NCBI GenBank assembly: GCA_964016985.1
Contig: OZ024828.1
Span: 75,389,264-75,453,263 of the forward strand
Length of the DNA stretch: 64,000 nt
DNA from: Anodontia alba
Taxonomy: Eukaryota > Mollusca > Bivalvia > Lucinida > Lucinidae
Direction of reading: 5' to 3'
Shown here: positions 42,806 to 52,969 of the stretch, one piece after another
Layout: the number at the start of each line of letters is the position of its first letter
Numbering within the stretch: the first letter of the stretch is position 1
Notes under the pieces: generated by a model
Told to the model about the DNA's origin: nothing
The model's input: only the letters and a program-made list of their open reading frames with translations
Database searches by the model: none
Program-made: the position numbers and the translations under genes

Positions 42806-43980
42806 TTAACACTTAGCAACAGCATCCTGGGTAAAATTTTCAGCAGCCGACATTTTAAAATATTTTTCTTATTTTTCCCAGGAAAAAGAATTTGACATTT
42901 CATGCAAATTGTCTCCTTAGAATTTGCATGGAATGTCAAACCCTGTTTCCTGGGAAAAATAAGAAACACTTAGAGGACCATAATAACCCTGGATCGCTCA
43001 CCTGAGCTAAGATTAGCTCTGGCAGCCATTTTGTTCAGCGGAGTGGAACCATTTTAGCAATTTTGGTAGAGGGTCACCAAGGAACATTTCGGTGAAATTA
43101 TTTTGAAATCAGGCCATTGGCCTAAGAGATGTTGTTTAAAGTTTTTTTCTATTTTTAGCTTTGGCGACCATCTTTTCAGGGGAACCGAACCATTTTAGCA
43201 ATTTTGGTAGAGGGTCACCCAAGGAACATTTCTGAGAAATTATTTTGAAATCAGGCCATTGGCATAGGAGGAGATGTTGTTTAAAGGTTGGTAGCCATTT
43301 TGTTCAGTGGAGCGGAACCATTTTAGCAATTTTGGTAGAGGGTCACCCAAGGAACATTCGTTTCTGTGAAATTATTTTGAAATCGGGCCATTGGCCTAGA
43401 AAATGTCGTTTAAAGGTTTTTCTACTTTTAGCTTTGGCAGCCATTTTGTTCAGCGGAGCAGAACCATTTTAGCAATTTTGGTATAGGGTCACCCAAGGAA
43501 CATTTCCATGAAATTATTTTGAAATCTGGCCATTGGCCTAGGAGGAGATGTCGTTTAAAGGTTTTCTATTTTTAGCTTTGGTGGCCATTTTGTTCAGCTG
43601 AGCGGAACCATTTTAGCAATTTTGAAAGAGGGTCACCCAAGGAACATTTCTGTGAAATTATTTTGAAATCGGGCCATTGGCCTAGATGTCGTTTAAAGGT
43701 TTTTCTATTTTTAGCTTTGGCGGCCATTTCGTTCAGCAGAGCAGAACCATTTTATCAATTTTGATAGAGGGTCACCCAAGGAACATTCCTGTGAAATTAT
43801 TTCAAAATCTATTCACTGGTTTATGAGGATATGTCATTTAAGTAGATTGTTGATGACGGACGTTACACGACTGACACAGTGTGGTCACAATAGCTCACTT
43901 TGAGCACTTTGTGCTCAGGTGAGCTAAAATATCACCAGTTTGTCGTCTGCTGAATCTTCTCATGGCATGGTAAGTGTTAA
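42806..43980 (+). repeat. Family-E foldback, copy 12, split by cassette C4
   Basis: 42806-42966: TTAACACTTAGCAACAGCAT to CTGGGAAAAATAAGAAA. 43928-43980: AATATCACCAGTTTGTCGTC to GCATGGTAAGTG plus TTAA. The join regenerates the E string AAGAAAAATATC. Confidence 0.88.
42967..43927 (+). mobile_element. Cassette C4 (about 140-146-bp tandem repeats)
   Basis: 5' end CACTTAGAGGACCATAATAA (hairpin decayed) then CGCTCACCTGAGC. 3' end GAGCACTTTGTGCTC (stem GAGCAC/GTGCTC) then AGGTGAGCTAA. The landmark AACCATTTTAGCAATTTTG recurs near 43048, 43189, 43317, 43463, 43607 and 43746. Units share GTAGAGGGTCACCCAAGGAA, CATTTCTGTGAAATTATTTT and GGCCATTGGCCTAGGAGGAG. Confidence 0.9.
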
Positions 43981-44275
43981 CCTTTCTTCATAGGTGAATT
44001 GATCTACCTGGGAGATTTTACATCCATTTTGCAAAGGGAAACAACTTTTGCACAGAAAATTGCCTCCCTAATATCTGACAACTTTCAAAACTGGAGGATA
44101 CTCTTAAAGGAAAGAAGGGAAGGAAATATTTCAATGTCATACTTACTTCCCTTGGAAGTGTATACTAACCCCTTGACCCAGTGTCAGTGAAGACCCTGAC
44201 TGGTCTGCACACTCTATACTAAAACGTGATATCAGCCAGAATTGTTTTATCTCATGGCTCATTTGTTGATACTGA

Positions 44276-44555
44276 TTAACCCTTAAACTGCCAATCACAA
44301 CAATTGTCGTCTGCTTTGTCATCTGCTTGTGATTTTATAAGTCATTTCTGCAAACAGTGTGGACCCAGATCAGACTGCTCCTAGACAAACAGTGTGGACC
44401 CAGATCAGACTGCTCCTCTAGGAGCAGTCTGATCTGGGTCCACACTGTTTGCCGGTATGCAAAAACCGGTTTGAGAAGTTTGCAAGAATATTCAGCAGAC
44501 GACATAAACAGACGACATTTTCAGATGCAGGTTTTCTTGGCGCTTTAAGGGTTAA
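44276..44555 (+). mobile_element. Family-D TTAA foldback, copy 3, with duplicated arm
   Basis: TIRs CCCTTAAACTGCCAATCAC and TTGGCGCTTTAAGGG, TTAA at both ends. The left arm of the hairpin, AAACAGTGTGGACCCAGATC plus AGACTGCTCCT, is present twice in tandem (about 44352 and 44386) before the centre CTAGGAGCAG. Confidence 0.9.
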
Positions 44556-44651
44556 TGAGATGATGAAAGCATAAAATTTCATCAGTGGATTTGCATCTGA
44601 TCTGGGTCTTCATACCATATTCAACCTAATTACCACACAGTGCGCTAAGGT

Positions 44652-44885
44652 TTTTCTAGACTGGCTCCAGTTGTTTCTGTACTTGATTTTTGTTATTCCT
44701 TATCACTTTCTGTAGCTGTAGCAAATTTTGTTTCTTTAATCCCATTTCACAGTTTTACTACAGAAATATATCCTTTCCACTAAGGGACATAACTGATTAC
44801 ATTGTATACACTGTACTAGATTGTATACCTTTGAAAAGAGAAGAGAAAATGATAGAAAAGGTAGCGTCTGGGGACAGACAAAGCC
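44652..44885 (+). repeat. Family-S repeat, copy 2
   Basis: GACTGGCTCCAGTTGTTTCT, TATCACTTTCTGTAGCTGTA, CCATTTCACAGTTTTACTAC and GGTAGCGTCTGGGGACAGAC match 41302-41566. Confidence 0.6.
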
Positions 44886-45079
44886 GTTTTTTCAAAAATA
44901 CTGGGAAAACTTGTGGTAAAATATGTACCTACCTATACTAATGTGTGTACATGTGTGTACTTTGTCCCAGAAATCAACTATACTGAAAATATACTTTTCC
45001 AATATTGAAAGTTACCTTTTCCCTATACTTTATATAGGACAAAAAAATCTTCTCAATACTGAATTCATATTAATACTGA

Positions 45080-45244
45080 TTTGTTTGTTTGTGTTGAGGT
45101 TTTACGGCCCAGTCAACCCATTGGGAACATGTTGAGTTTACATCACCACACTTTTATTGGGTAGGCTTAGTCCTCTAAGCAGTTGCACATTCTTTCACCA
45201 GAAACTGACAACTGCCTTTCTTGAATCAGTGAGGGAGAGAACGA
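45080..45244 (-). mobile_element. 5'-truncated SINE with 14-bp target duplication
   Basis: On the minus strand: body with GAATGTGCAACTGCTTAGAG and ending GGGCCGTAAAACCTCAACAC, then an (AAAC)n tail. CATATTAATACTGA lies on both sides (45066-45079 and 45245-45258). The tRNA-like head is missing. Confidence 0.9.
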
Positions 45245-45685
45245 CATATTAATACTGAAAACTTTCACCTATGAGGGTACACTTGAAAAAATAAAAATCA
45301 TCAAAGGACTTACCAAATGATGCTTATGCGATGTTTTTTGTGTATGTGATTTTTTTCTGATTTTCTTTAAAAAAGCATATGTTGTTGGTATCCATTTGAA
45401 TTGCGTGGACTTGTGGATGCAATTCAAATGAGTACCCACAACATATGCCTTTATAAAGAAGTAGACAAACAGTACACTGGCTGTCATCAGAAGACTATGG
45501 CATTGCATGACTGTGCGCTTATAGGGGTATGAGCGGTAAATGCTCAGGCATGTCTGTATCAGGATTATTTACATTAAAAGAAATACTGCTGAGAGCAATA
45601 TAAACTATATTCATCCATCCATCTGTCCATCATGGTGAAATAAGAAAGCTAGACTGCCACACTTAAGGGATATTGAAAAACTTTC

Positions 45686-45859
45686 AAGGGAGACAACTCT
45701 GTATAAGTTATTTTGCCTCTCTTCTGAAGAGATATACTCTAAAAACAAAGAATTTGCTCCATTTGGGAGCAAATTCTTTTCTTTGAGAGCAGACCCATTT
45801 TCAGATTGGATTTTGTGTGCAGGAAAACAAACAGGAATTTATAAAAGTTGTCTCCCTTG
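45686..45859. repeat. TIR MITE with GGGAGACAACT ends
   Basis: AAGGGAGACAACTCTGTATA at the left and ATAAAAGTTGTCTCCCTT at the right. Centre AAAGAATTTGCTCCATTTGG / GAGCAAATTCTTTTC. Confidence 0.8.
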
Positions 45860-46010
45860 TAAATAATGGTGGCAAATTTACCAAGCATATCCATTCACCT
45901 TTAAGTTCTCAGTATTTTGCCATATGCCATTTTACAGTTTTTTGCACTGCCTCATCACAATAAAGCAATTTAATGTGTCTATGTATGTTGTCTATATGCA
46001 GACAACTCAA

Positions 46011-46221
46011 TTAACCTTTTCCATTCTCTCGGCAACTTCAGCAGACAAAAAATAAACAATCTTTTTTCTTATTTTTCCCAGAAAATAGGATATGTTTCAT
46101 GCAATTTGTCTCCTTAGAAGACAATTTGCATGAACTGTCAAATCCTTTTTTCTAAGAAAAAAAAAAAAAAAATTCAAAATGACGGTTTATTGAAATTTTT
46201 ACCCAGTATGCTAAGCATTAA
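46011..46221 (+). repeat. Family-E foldback, copy 13
   Basis: TTAACCTTTTCCATTCTCTC to TTACCCAGTATGCTAAGCA plus TTAA. Centre CATGCAATTTGTCTCCTTAG / AAGACAATTTGCATG; one octamer has lost a base. Confidence 0.85.
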
Positions 46222-46661
46222 ATGCTAGAAGACTTTCCTGTCAGACATCAATGATCACTTCACTTCCGAGATTATCATCTCAACTTAGAAATTCAATCAA
46301 ATGAAGTCTGAAGAAGGACAATCAAGATTAGCTCTCTGCACAAGGGAGGTGAATTTAGCAGACAACATTATCAGCTGACCATATTCTGAAGTATTTTCCC
46401 TATCTGCCTAGAACATATGTATAGGTTATGGCATAGTTTTAAATTTTGAGCCATCAGGTGAGAAATTTAAAACTACACAATAACCAATTTGTCGCAATAA
46501 TCAGATGCCATAATGAGACTGACCACAGTATACACCGATCATGGATTTAATCAAGAATATAAGAATATTACATTTCATTTAATGGCTTATTGCAACAATG
46601 CTTGATATTTCATGCAAACCGTTTCCTAGAGGTAGCATGTAGCAAGCTAATCCTACTCATT

Positions 46662-46830
46662 GATTAACCTTTAACCTGCTGGATTTAAGTAAGAGACAAT
46701 ATTTTTAAATGTTCTCATTTTTCCAAAGAAAACAAGTTTTGTATTCAAGAGACATTTCACATAGAATGTCAAACCCTATTTCCTGGGAAAATATCAATTA
46801 GTTATTTGCAGATTTTGTCCAAAGACTGAT
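46662..46830 (+). repeat. Family-E foldback, strongly diverged
   Basis: TTAACCTTTAACCTGCTGG, CTCATTTTTCCAAAGAAAAC and GAATGTCAAACCCTATTTCC then TGGGAAAATATCAA. Confidence 0.5.
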
Positions 46831-46969
46831 CCCTACAGCTTAAAATAATCCAGATATTTACTTCAGGATTGGAGGCTGAAAATGGACATTGATAAAGTAC
46901 CCTCAAAAGGAAATGGAAAACACTCTGCTGAATGCCAATTCATTTAGGCTCTAGTTAAGGAGAAAACTT

Positions 46970-47100
46970 TTTTCTATTTTTTTCAAGAAAACATATGTTG
47001 TGGGTATACTGTTGGTTCTCATATCTTTTCAAGATGAAATAAGAAATTAACAATTCTTTTTGGCAGAAAAAAGTGCCTCATCTTGTGCTGTGTGCATGCA
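46970..47100. repeat. Family-F foldback, partial
   Basis: TTCAAGAAAACATATGTTGT, GGGTATACTGTTGGTTCTCA and AAGTGCCTCATCTTG. The right arm is truncated. Confidence 0.55.
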
Positions 47101-47469
47101 AATATTTTCTGAAAGCAGACCATAAACCTTGCCGGTTTTGTATTGCAGAGCAACAGCTAAGCAATGAAAATAAATCTCTTTCCTTCAAGAGAATAATTCA
47201 GGACCTCATTAGAATTGGGAACTTGCTATAACTGTCCCACTGAGACAACAGAACATTATTTCAGATCAAATTTATGACAAATAGTAAGAAAAAAAAAAAC
47301 ATAATGGCCAAAATAAGTTCTAGAGTCGTGATTTATTGGCACTTGTTATATAAGGATTGGTTCTGTTTCTATGCATATTTCAGCATGTGAGAATAATAAG
47401 CAATAAATTTGAATACTGAATAATCTGTGGAGAAGGAAATGGTAGCTCAAGATAAAAGAGGTTATCAAC

Positions 47470-47640
47470 GTAGTATTTTTTATCTTTCTCCATGAAAACA
47501 AATGTTGTAAATACTCATTTGAAGCGCCTCAGTGAGGTGCTTCTTACAAGTACCCACAATGAGTTTTCGTGGAAAAATATGAAAAATATCAATAATTTTG
47601 GATGAAAAAAGAACACCTTGTTTGGAGCAATGGGTATTGC
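47470..47640 (+). repeat. Family-F foldback
   Basis: TTTATCTTTCTCCATGAAAA, CTCATTTGAAGCGCCTCAGT / GAGGTGCTTCTTACAAGTAC, then TTTCGTGGAAAAATATG. Confidence 0.82.
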
Positions 47641-47699
47641 TTTTTATCTCCCTGCAAGTTTCTAATCGGGTCACTGGTTCAAGAACCAACATGTACACA

Positions 47700-48033
47700 A
47701 GGAACTGTCACATAATGCGTCTGAATAAGAAACAGTGCACTGCTTCTGGATCTGTGTCTACACTGTTTGCTCAGGCTTGTCTATCTGGGCCCAGTTGTTC
47801 AAAGCATTGTTAGCTTAACGAGCTCGTTAAGGGTCATTTCCTTAACTGTTTTAGCAGAATTCAATCTACAATATTCTGATATTTTTTGCTGAAAAAATGC
47901 AAAAGCTACTCACATTTTTTCAGCAAAAAATTTCAGCATATTTGCATATCACTTGATGTAAATTTTAACCAATCGTTAACTAACAACGTGGTTAGCTTTG
48001 AACAACCGGGCCCTGATATTTTAGGATAAATAT
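47700..48033 (+). repeat. Family-B MITE, copy 7, split by K
   Basis: AGAAACAGTGCACTGCTTCT, GGATCTGTGTCTACACTG and TTGCTCAGGCTTGTCTATC at the left. After K, TATTTTAGGATAAATATAGT is the B end. Confidence 0.7.
47786..48014 (+). mobile_element. Family-K foldback, copy 3, nested in B
   Basis: TGGGCCCAGTTGTTCAAAGC to CTTTGAACAACCGGGCCC. Interior TTAACGAGCTCGTTAAGGGT and opposed TTTTTTGCTGAAAAAATG pieces as in the other K copies. Confidence 0.9.
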
Positions 48034-48105
48034 AGTATCACACCTTATCACCTCAATACTGTTTGATGGAATGGTACTAATTACAACAGCAAATTATTAT
48101 CCATA

Positions 48106-48545
48106 ACAATTTATTTGAAGCCTTCTGATGTGACAGCTGGCCAGGGATGGAAGGATGGAGGTACATACTGGCCTAACAAGCCCAGGATCGTGAGTTGGAG
48201 TCTTGTTGTTTTTTTTGTTTTTTTGTTTGTTTTTGTTGTTTTTTTGTCATCCCAAACAATTCATTTGAAGCTGGTGGGACAGCTGGCAATGTTGACTGAA
48301 ATGGGGCAAAAGGAAGGAGGTACACACTAGCCTAACAAGCCCAGGATCATGAGTTTGAGTCTGCTGGTATTTTTTTTATCTCGAACAATTCATTTGAAGC
48401 CTGGTGTGACAGCTGGCTATGCTGGCTGAGATGGATGATGGGATGCAAGAGAAGTGATGGGGTGTGGGGCGTAGATACAAACTGGCCTATCAATCACAAC
48501 GCCATGAGTTTAAGGCTGCTGGTCGATGTTTTTTTCTGGTGTCCC
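48106..48545 (+). repeat. Trimeric tandem repeat with tRNA-like segments
   Basis: Three units of about 140 bp, each starting ACAATTCATTTGAAGC and containing GTGACAGCTGGC, GGAGGTACA-ACTGGCCTA, ACAAGCCCAGGATCATGAGT and TTGAGTCTGCTGG followed by a T tract. The GAGTTTGAGTC piece resembles a worn box B and the T tracts resemble pol III termination signals. Possibly a tandem of SINE-like units. Confidence 0.6.
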
Positions 48546-48745
48546 ATGACTGTGGATCTTTAATATAAATAATCACATGGTCTGACAAACATTATAATAT
48601 TTATCCTAACTACTGGGGCAAACAGGCCTTGTAAACAGTGTAGACCCAGATCAGATGCTGCAGAATGCAGCATCTGATCTGGGTGTACACTGTTTGCGAC
48701 TCATCAGACAGTTTTTAGACACATCAACAAATAGTAAAACAGATG

Positions 48746-48777
<32 letters not shown>

Positions 48778-48909
48778 TTTCAGGATAAGTATGGCAAGGA
48801 GTCGAGGTATCCCAATACAGTACAGTCAAGCCTCTTTACAATGCCAGCATTAAATTTTGTTCCCCCAATATTTTGATATTAAACTGAATTTGTTTTTATA
48901 AAGAACCTG

Positions 48910-49336
48910 GGGTGAGTTGCATAAGGTGAGCGTTACAGAGCGCTTCGCTATGCAAGGTACATTACCAAAAAGCGCTTTGTGGTGCTTCATAACTGTGTTT
49001 GGAGTTGACTCGCTGTCTGAAACAGAACGCTGCATAGCAACCTGACAAAACAAAATGGCGGTGACCGACGTAGTCATTGCCCGTTTTAAGAAATTATATG
49101 TTTTTTGTTATTTTTGTTGTTCTTGGATGAAGTGCATTGTGCATACATGACCATAGAACACAAAACCAATCACTAAAGCAAGCACCGCTCGCTTTTTACG
49201 AGAAATTCCCAGTTTGAAAATCGTGTCATTTTGGTAGACATTTTAAAAAGCCCTCCCATCAAACGGACCATTGCATAGCAAGAACAAATCGCTACAGAGC
49301 GCTACCTGAAAGAGCTTTCCTTATGCAACTCAACCC
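48910..49336. mobile_element. Family-Y TIR element
   Basis: GGGTGAGTTGCATAAGGTGA at the left, CTTTCCTTATGCAACTCAAC plus CC at the right. Subterminal copies ACAGAGCGCT-CGCTATGCAA and TTGCATAGCAAGAACAAATC also face each other. CpG is denser than in the surroundings. Confidence 0.82.
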
Positions 49337-49406
49337 TGAATTTATAACAGAAGAGCACATTTTCAAAAATCAAAATGACGCTTTAATAGAGGATTTTATT
49401 ATTAAA

Positions 49407-49617
49407 CATCAACCTCTTTATAACACGGTTCATTAGAACACGGTTTTGGATATAACACGGTCCAAAGATGGATCCCAAAAATGTATAGATTATATAGAAA
49501 AATGTCCATAAATGGTCATTTTTCTATATAATCTTTACATTTTTGTTTGGATATTAAACAGTTGTTTAACTAACAAGGTTTATGCTTTGGACCCCAACAA
49601 ATGTTATAAAGAGGTTG
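49407..49617. repeat. Family-L TIR MITE with hairpin centre
   Basis: CAACCTCTTTATAACACGG at the left and ATGTTATAAAGAGGTTG at the right. Centre GTATAGATTATATAGAAAAA / TTTTTCTATATAATCTTTAC. Confidence 0.85.
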
Positions 49618-50103
49618 TGGTGTATAAGGAATGCTGTTATAAAGAGGGCTGACTGTAGTTAGGATAAATACTGTACCAAATTGTAAAGTTTTGATCAGTT
49701 TTTCAATGCCTTAAAACCCCTGACATTCTCCATCAATTCCTAGCTGAATAGTAGCATCATGCTCCTTTCAACATGGCAATAAATTCACAAACATGCTTAT
49801 GTGACCTATCAAGATTAATCAGCCTTCTGATTGGTTGGTATCAGAAGCACATGACATGCTAATTGACTCTGTTGATTGACAGGCACCAGCCACAGCTGAC
49901 AGAAACTTTGAAGTCTTTATGATCATGTCAGTAGCAATTTAACTGAAAAGTGTACATCTAAATGCAAATAAAGGTGATGTTGGGGTGAAAACCTTTTAAC
50001 AACTTTCTCTGTATCTTTCAATGAAATCATGAACATGAAAGGCTAATATCTACTTTCAGGTAAAAATGTGGAAATAACAGTTCAGTTTCACTTTTCTTTC
50101 AAT

Positions 50104-50140
50104 ATATATATATATGCTATAATATATATATATATATACA
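50104..50140. repeat. (AT)n microsatellite
   Basis: Two blocks of AT repeats separated by GCTATA. Confidence 0.95.
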
Positions 50141-50654
50141 ACTCATTTGTAGCTTCTAACAAGTATAAGCTTTCACAAAAAGGTCGGTCTACACTTCCAA
50201 CACACTTAACATTAAAGCTGATTTTAATAGTCTTAAGTTCTCTACCTGCAACTCTTGGCTAAATCAGCTTAATTCCAAAATGCAAAGGGTGAATTGTAGA
50301 GGTCTAAATGATATCTTGTCAAAATGAGAATGGTCTTCACATTAAAAAATAATTACAGTTAATTTCACATCACTTTTTAGGCTTACTTCATCAGAACTAA
50401 AATAAGAAGTTATAAGAATATCAAATTTTTGTCATGCTGTCCCAGGAGTGCTATAAATTGCGCGTAGCAGTACCAACGCATCCATCACTTTAAAAGTGAA
50501 ATTGTCAAAAATGTTTTATATCCCATAATCTCTGATAAAGTGCTACAATGTAACCTTTTAGAATATCTACATAATTATTTAAGATTGGTGTGCTGAAATA
50601 GTGCATGTGAATGGAGAACACAATCTGTATTAAGTAGGTGCTCCAATAAATATT

Positions 50655-50690
50655 ATTCTATTCTATTCTGTTCTATTCTATTCAGTGCTC
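50655..50690. repeat. (TTCTA)n short array
   Basis: About seven TTCTA-type pentamers with one G substitution. Confidence 0.85.
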
Positions 50691-50939
50691 TAGCTAATCC
50701 CCAGTTTTGGTTGTAGACAACAAGCATAAGGTCAATGATGCATTATGGGTCAATAACAGATTCACTTCCGTGTCCACCCATTGGCATAGACAATCAGGTA
50801 AACTGAGATTAAAACTTGTATTGTTGGTAAATGAATGACCTAAGGACTGGTTTTTCTTGAAAAATAATAGAGAACATACTTATATTTTTTTTACTCTTCC
50901 ACAACATTTGTTTGGAGATAGTACCCAAAAAATATTTTA

Positions 50940-51112
50940 ATTCTTAATGCTGGGTAAGCATTTCAGCAGACCACATTTTGAAAAGTTTTTCTTATTTTTC
51001 CTAGAAAATAGGCTTTGATATTTCATCAAATTGTGTCTCTTTTTAAAGCCTATTTTCTAGGAAAAGTAAGAAAAATATCATCAACTTGCCATCTGCCAAA
51101 TTTGCCCAGAGA
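50940..51112 (+). repeat. Family-E foldback, copy 15
   Basis: TTCTTAATGCTGGGTAAGCA, TTTTTCCTAGAAAATAGGCT / AGCCTATTTTCTAGGAAAAG, then TGCCATCTGCCAAATTTGCC. The octamers are lost. Confidence 0.75.
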
Positions 51113-51666
51113 GATGTCAAGACTACTGATGATTTCAGGGAAAAAAAAAGAAAAGGTTTTTAATATGTCTGCCAATAACTTTGCCTGTTCAAAGTGTAAA
51201 ATATAATATTGCAGACTAAAATTCTGAACTGCAAGCTGTAAGCCACCTGAAACTTTTATTATCTGCACAGCACCACACATGAATGGACCACAGTTGTAAA
51301 GATCCAAACTAGCACGCACAACTATGCTGTCTGATCATGGCCTTCACTGTTTGCCTAGTGGAAGACAAGACACTACAGAGTCTACTGGTAAAAAAGGAAG
51401 GTCCTGACCAGACTGCAGGGATTGCACAGGCTGATCTGGGCCTTAACTATTATCATACGGCACTAAAGGGCCTTTTTGCATGAAGCATCTCCTATCTGTT
51501 TCAGTAGGTAGCGCCAAGATAAAGACATGATAAGACAAATCATCAGAAAACCTGTCTTACATCTTCTGCCTTCAGTGATCAGCCACAACAGTTAGTTGTC
51601 AGTACAGGCTGCACGTCTGCACAGTATGTGCAAGGCCTGTACCATTTATTCACTGTACAAAATACG

Positions 51667-51880
51667 TACAGTGTTCTTACCCTAAGTATTGGGGCAGAAT
51701 GGCCTGAGCAAAGAGGGTAGGCCCAATGAGATGCCACATTATGCAGCATCTGATTGGGCCTACCCTGTTTGCCATCCATTCAACAGTTCACATACATCAA
51801 CAGGTAGTAAAATGGACTTGTTCAAGTTTTAGGAAAAGTATGGTAAGAAGAATTCTGATTATTTTGGGTATATACCAAAA
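51667..51880 (-). repeat. Family-B MITE, copy 9, with matched arm changes
   Basis: CTTACCCTAAGTATTGGGGC, then arms GGTAGGCCCAATGAGATGCC and GCATCTGATTGGGCCTACCC. Both arms differ from the family (GTAGACCCTGATCAG) in a paired way. Ends TTAGGAAAAGTATGGTAAGA. Confidence 0.88.
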
Positions 51881-51919
51881 TCTAAGGGCAAAACCAGTTT
51901 GCCATACTTAGGTAAGAGG

Positions 51920-52090
51920 GGTATCCAGATCAGTATTTTTCTTATTTCTCCATAAAAACATATGTTGTGGGTACTCATTAGAAGTGCCTCATTGAGGCAC
52001 TTCAAATGAGTATCACAACATATGCTTTTGTGGAGAAATGAGAAAAATATGGAGATTTTTTGGCTGAAAATGCACCTAGAACTATAGAAG
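51920..52090 (+). repeat. Family-F foldback, near-perfect
   Basis: GTATTTTTCTTATTTCTCCA, TGGGTACTCATTAGAAGTGC / GAGGCACTTCAAATGAGTAT and GTGGAGAAATGAGAAAAATA. Confidence 0.9.
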
Positions 52091-52490
52091 TCTGGTCTGG
52101 ACCTATTGTTTCATTACTGATAAAAGGTAGGTTCTCCCAGGTGATGGCTCAGCTGGAAAACTGCTATCAAACTTCTTGGAAATGCATTTAATGGTCTCCC
52201 AATCAAAACAAAAACATGTATATTTGTAATCATGAAATGATGGATAGGTATTTTCCTATGTCTGGCATCCATCAAAAACGCAGACAACCCTTGAAGAGCA
52301 GAATTAGTTCATTCTTTGCCAAACAAATGCACAAGACAGTTCTGTATGAATATTTCTGCAATAAATTGTTTGATTTAGACAAATAAGACAGTTAAGAAAT
52401 GTTTCAATTGTCTGGGACAAGACAATGTCCCATAGCTATACATAAGGCACTATTTGTTTGCAACAAAATTGAAAAAGTATTGATATTGTC

Positions 52491-52745
52491 TTACAGTAAT
52501 TACTTTAAGTATTGGACAGATAGGCCTTTGCAAACAGTGTAGACCCAGATAAGACACTGCAGAATGCCACATCTGATCAGGGTCTACACTATTTGCCATA
52601 CATAGAGCAGTATTTTAAGACACATCAAGAGGTAGTAGAATGGACAATTTCAAGTTTTAGGACATGTTTGGTAAGTAGACTATTTAAAATTTTAGGACAT
52701 GTATGGTAAGTCAATAAGGTGTCCCTGTACTTAGGGTTATTATGG
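52491..52745 (-). repeat. Family-B MITE, copy 10
   Basis: ATTACTTTAAGTATTGGACA, core CCCAGATAAGACACTGCAGA / ATCTGATCAGGGTCTAC. The TTTTAGGACATG-TTGGTAAGT end is duplicated at 52656 and 52692. Confidence 0.82.
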
Positions 52746-52890
52746 TATTTCTCCATGAAAACATCCTGAGGATACTCCTTAGAAGCTCCTGGCCTGCAAG
52801 GTGCTTCTAATAGGTATCATAACATAGTTATGCTTTCTTGGAGAAATTATAAACTGCTATCTGAATATAACCCTCTTATCTAGTGCTAAG
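52745..52890. repeat. Family-F foldback, diverged
   Basis: TTTCTCCATGAAAACATCCT, ACTCCTTAGAAGCTCC / GCTTCTAATAGGTATC and TTTCTTGGAGAAATTATAA. Confidence 0.72.
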
Positions 52891-52969
52891 TGTCCTATCT
52901 ACCAGCAGATGAGATGATTTTTGCTGGCATGCAGGACAATTTAATTCTAAGACAGAGAAATGAAGAAAA

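Larger units (their letters stand above)
44613..45542 (+). repeat. Family-G foldback, copy 2, with S repeat and SINE inside
   Basis: TACCATATTCAACCTAATTA at the left. Centre TTGAATTGCGTGGACTTGTG / GATGCAATTCAAATGAGTAC near 45400, right region ending ATAGGGGTATGAGCGGTAA. Contains S copy 2 (44652-44885) and a SINE (45080-45244). Confidence 0.75.
48821..49657 (+). mobile_element. TACAGTCAAGCCTC TIR element nested in B
   Basis: TACAGTCAAGCCTCTTTACA at the left and TTATAAAGAGGGCTGACTGT plus A at the right. TA at each tip and CAGTC ends suggest a Tc1/mariner-type non-autonomous element. Contains two smaller TIR elements. Confidence 0.8.
48594..49672 (+). repeat. Family-B MITE, copy 8, host of three elements
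   Basis: 48594-48820 holds ATATTTATCCTAACTACTGG, core GATCAGATGCTGCAGAATGC / AGCATCTGATCTGGG and GGAGTCGAGGTATCCCAATA. 49658-49672 holds GTTAGGATAAATACTGT, the missing B end. Confidence 0.78.
49673..50939. other. About 1.3 kb without a supported gene
   Basis: AT-rich. Contains an AT dinucleotide tract at 50104-50140 and a short (TTCTA)n run at 50655-50690, the latter after CCAATAAATATTATTC, possibly the tail of an old retroelement. No coding signal. Confidence 0.45.
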
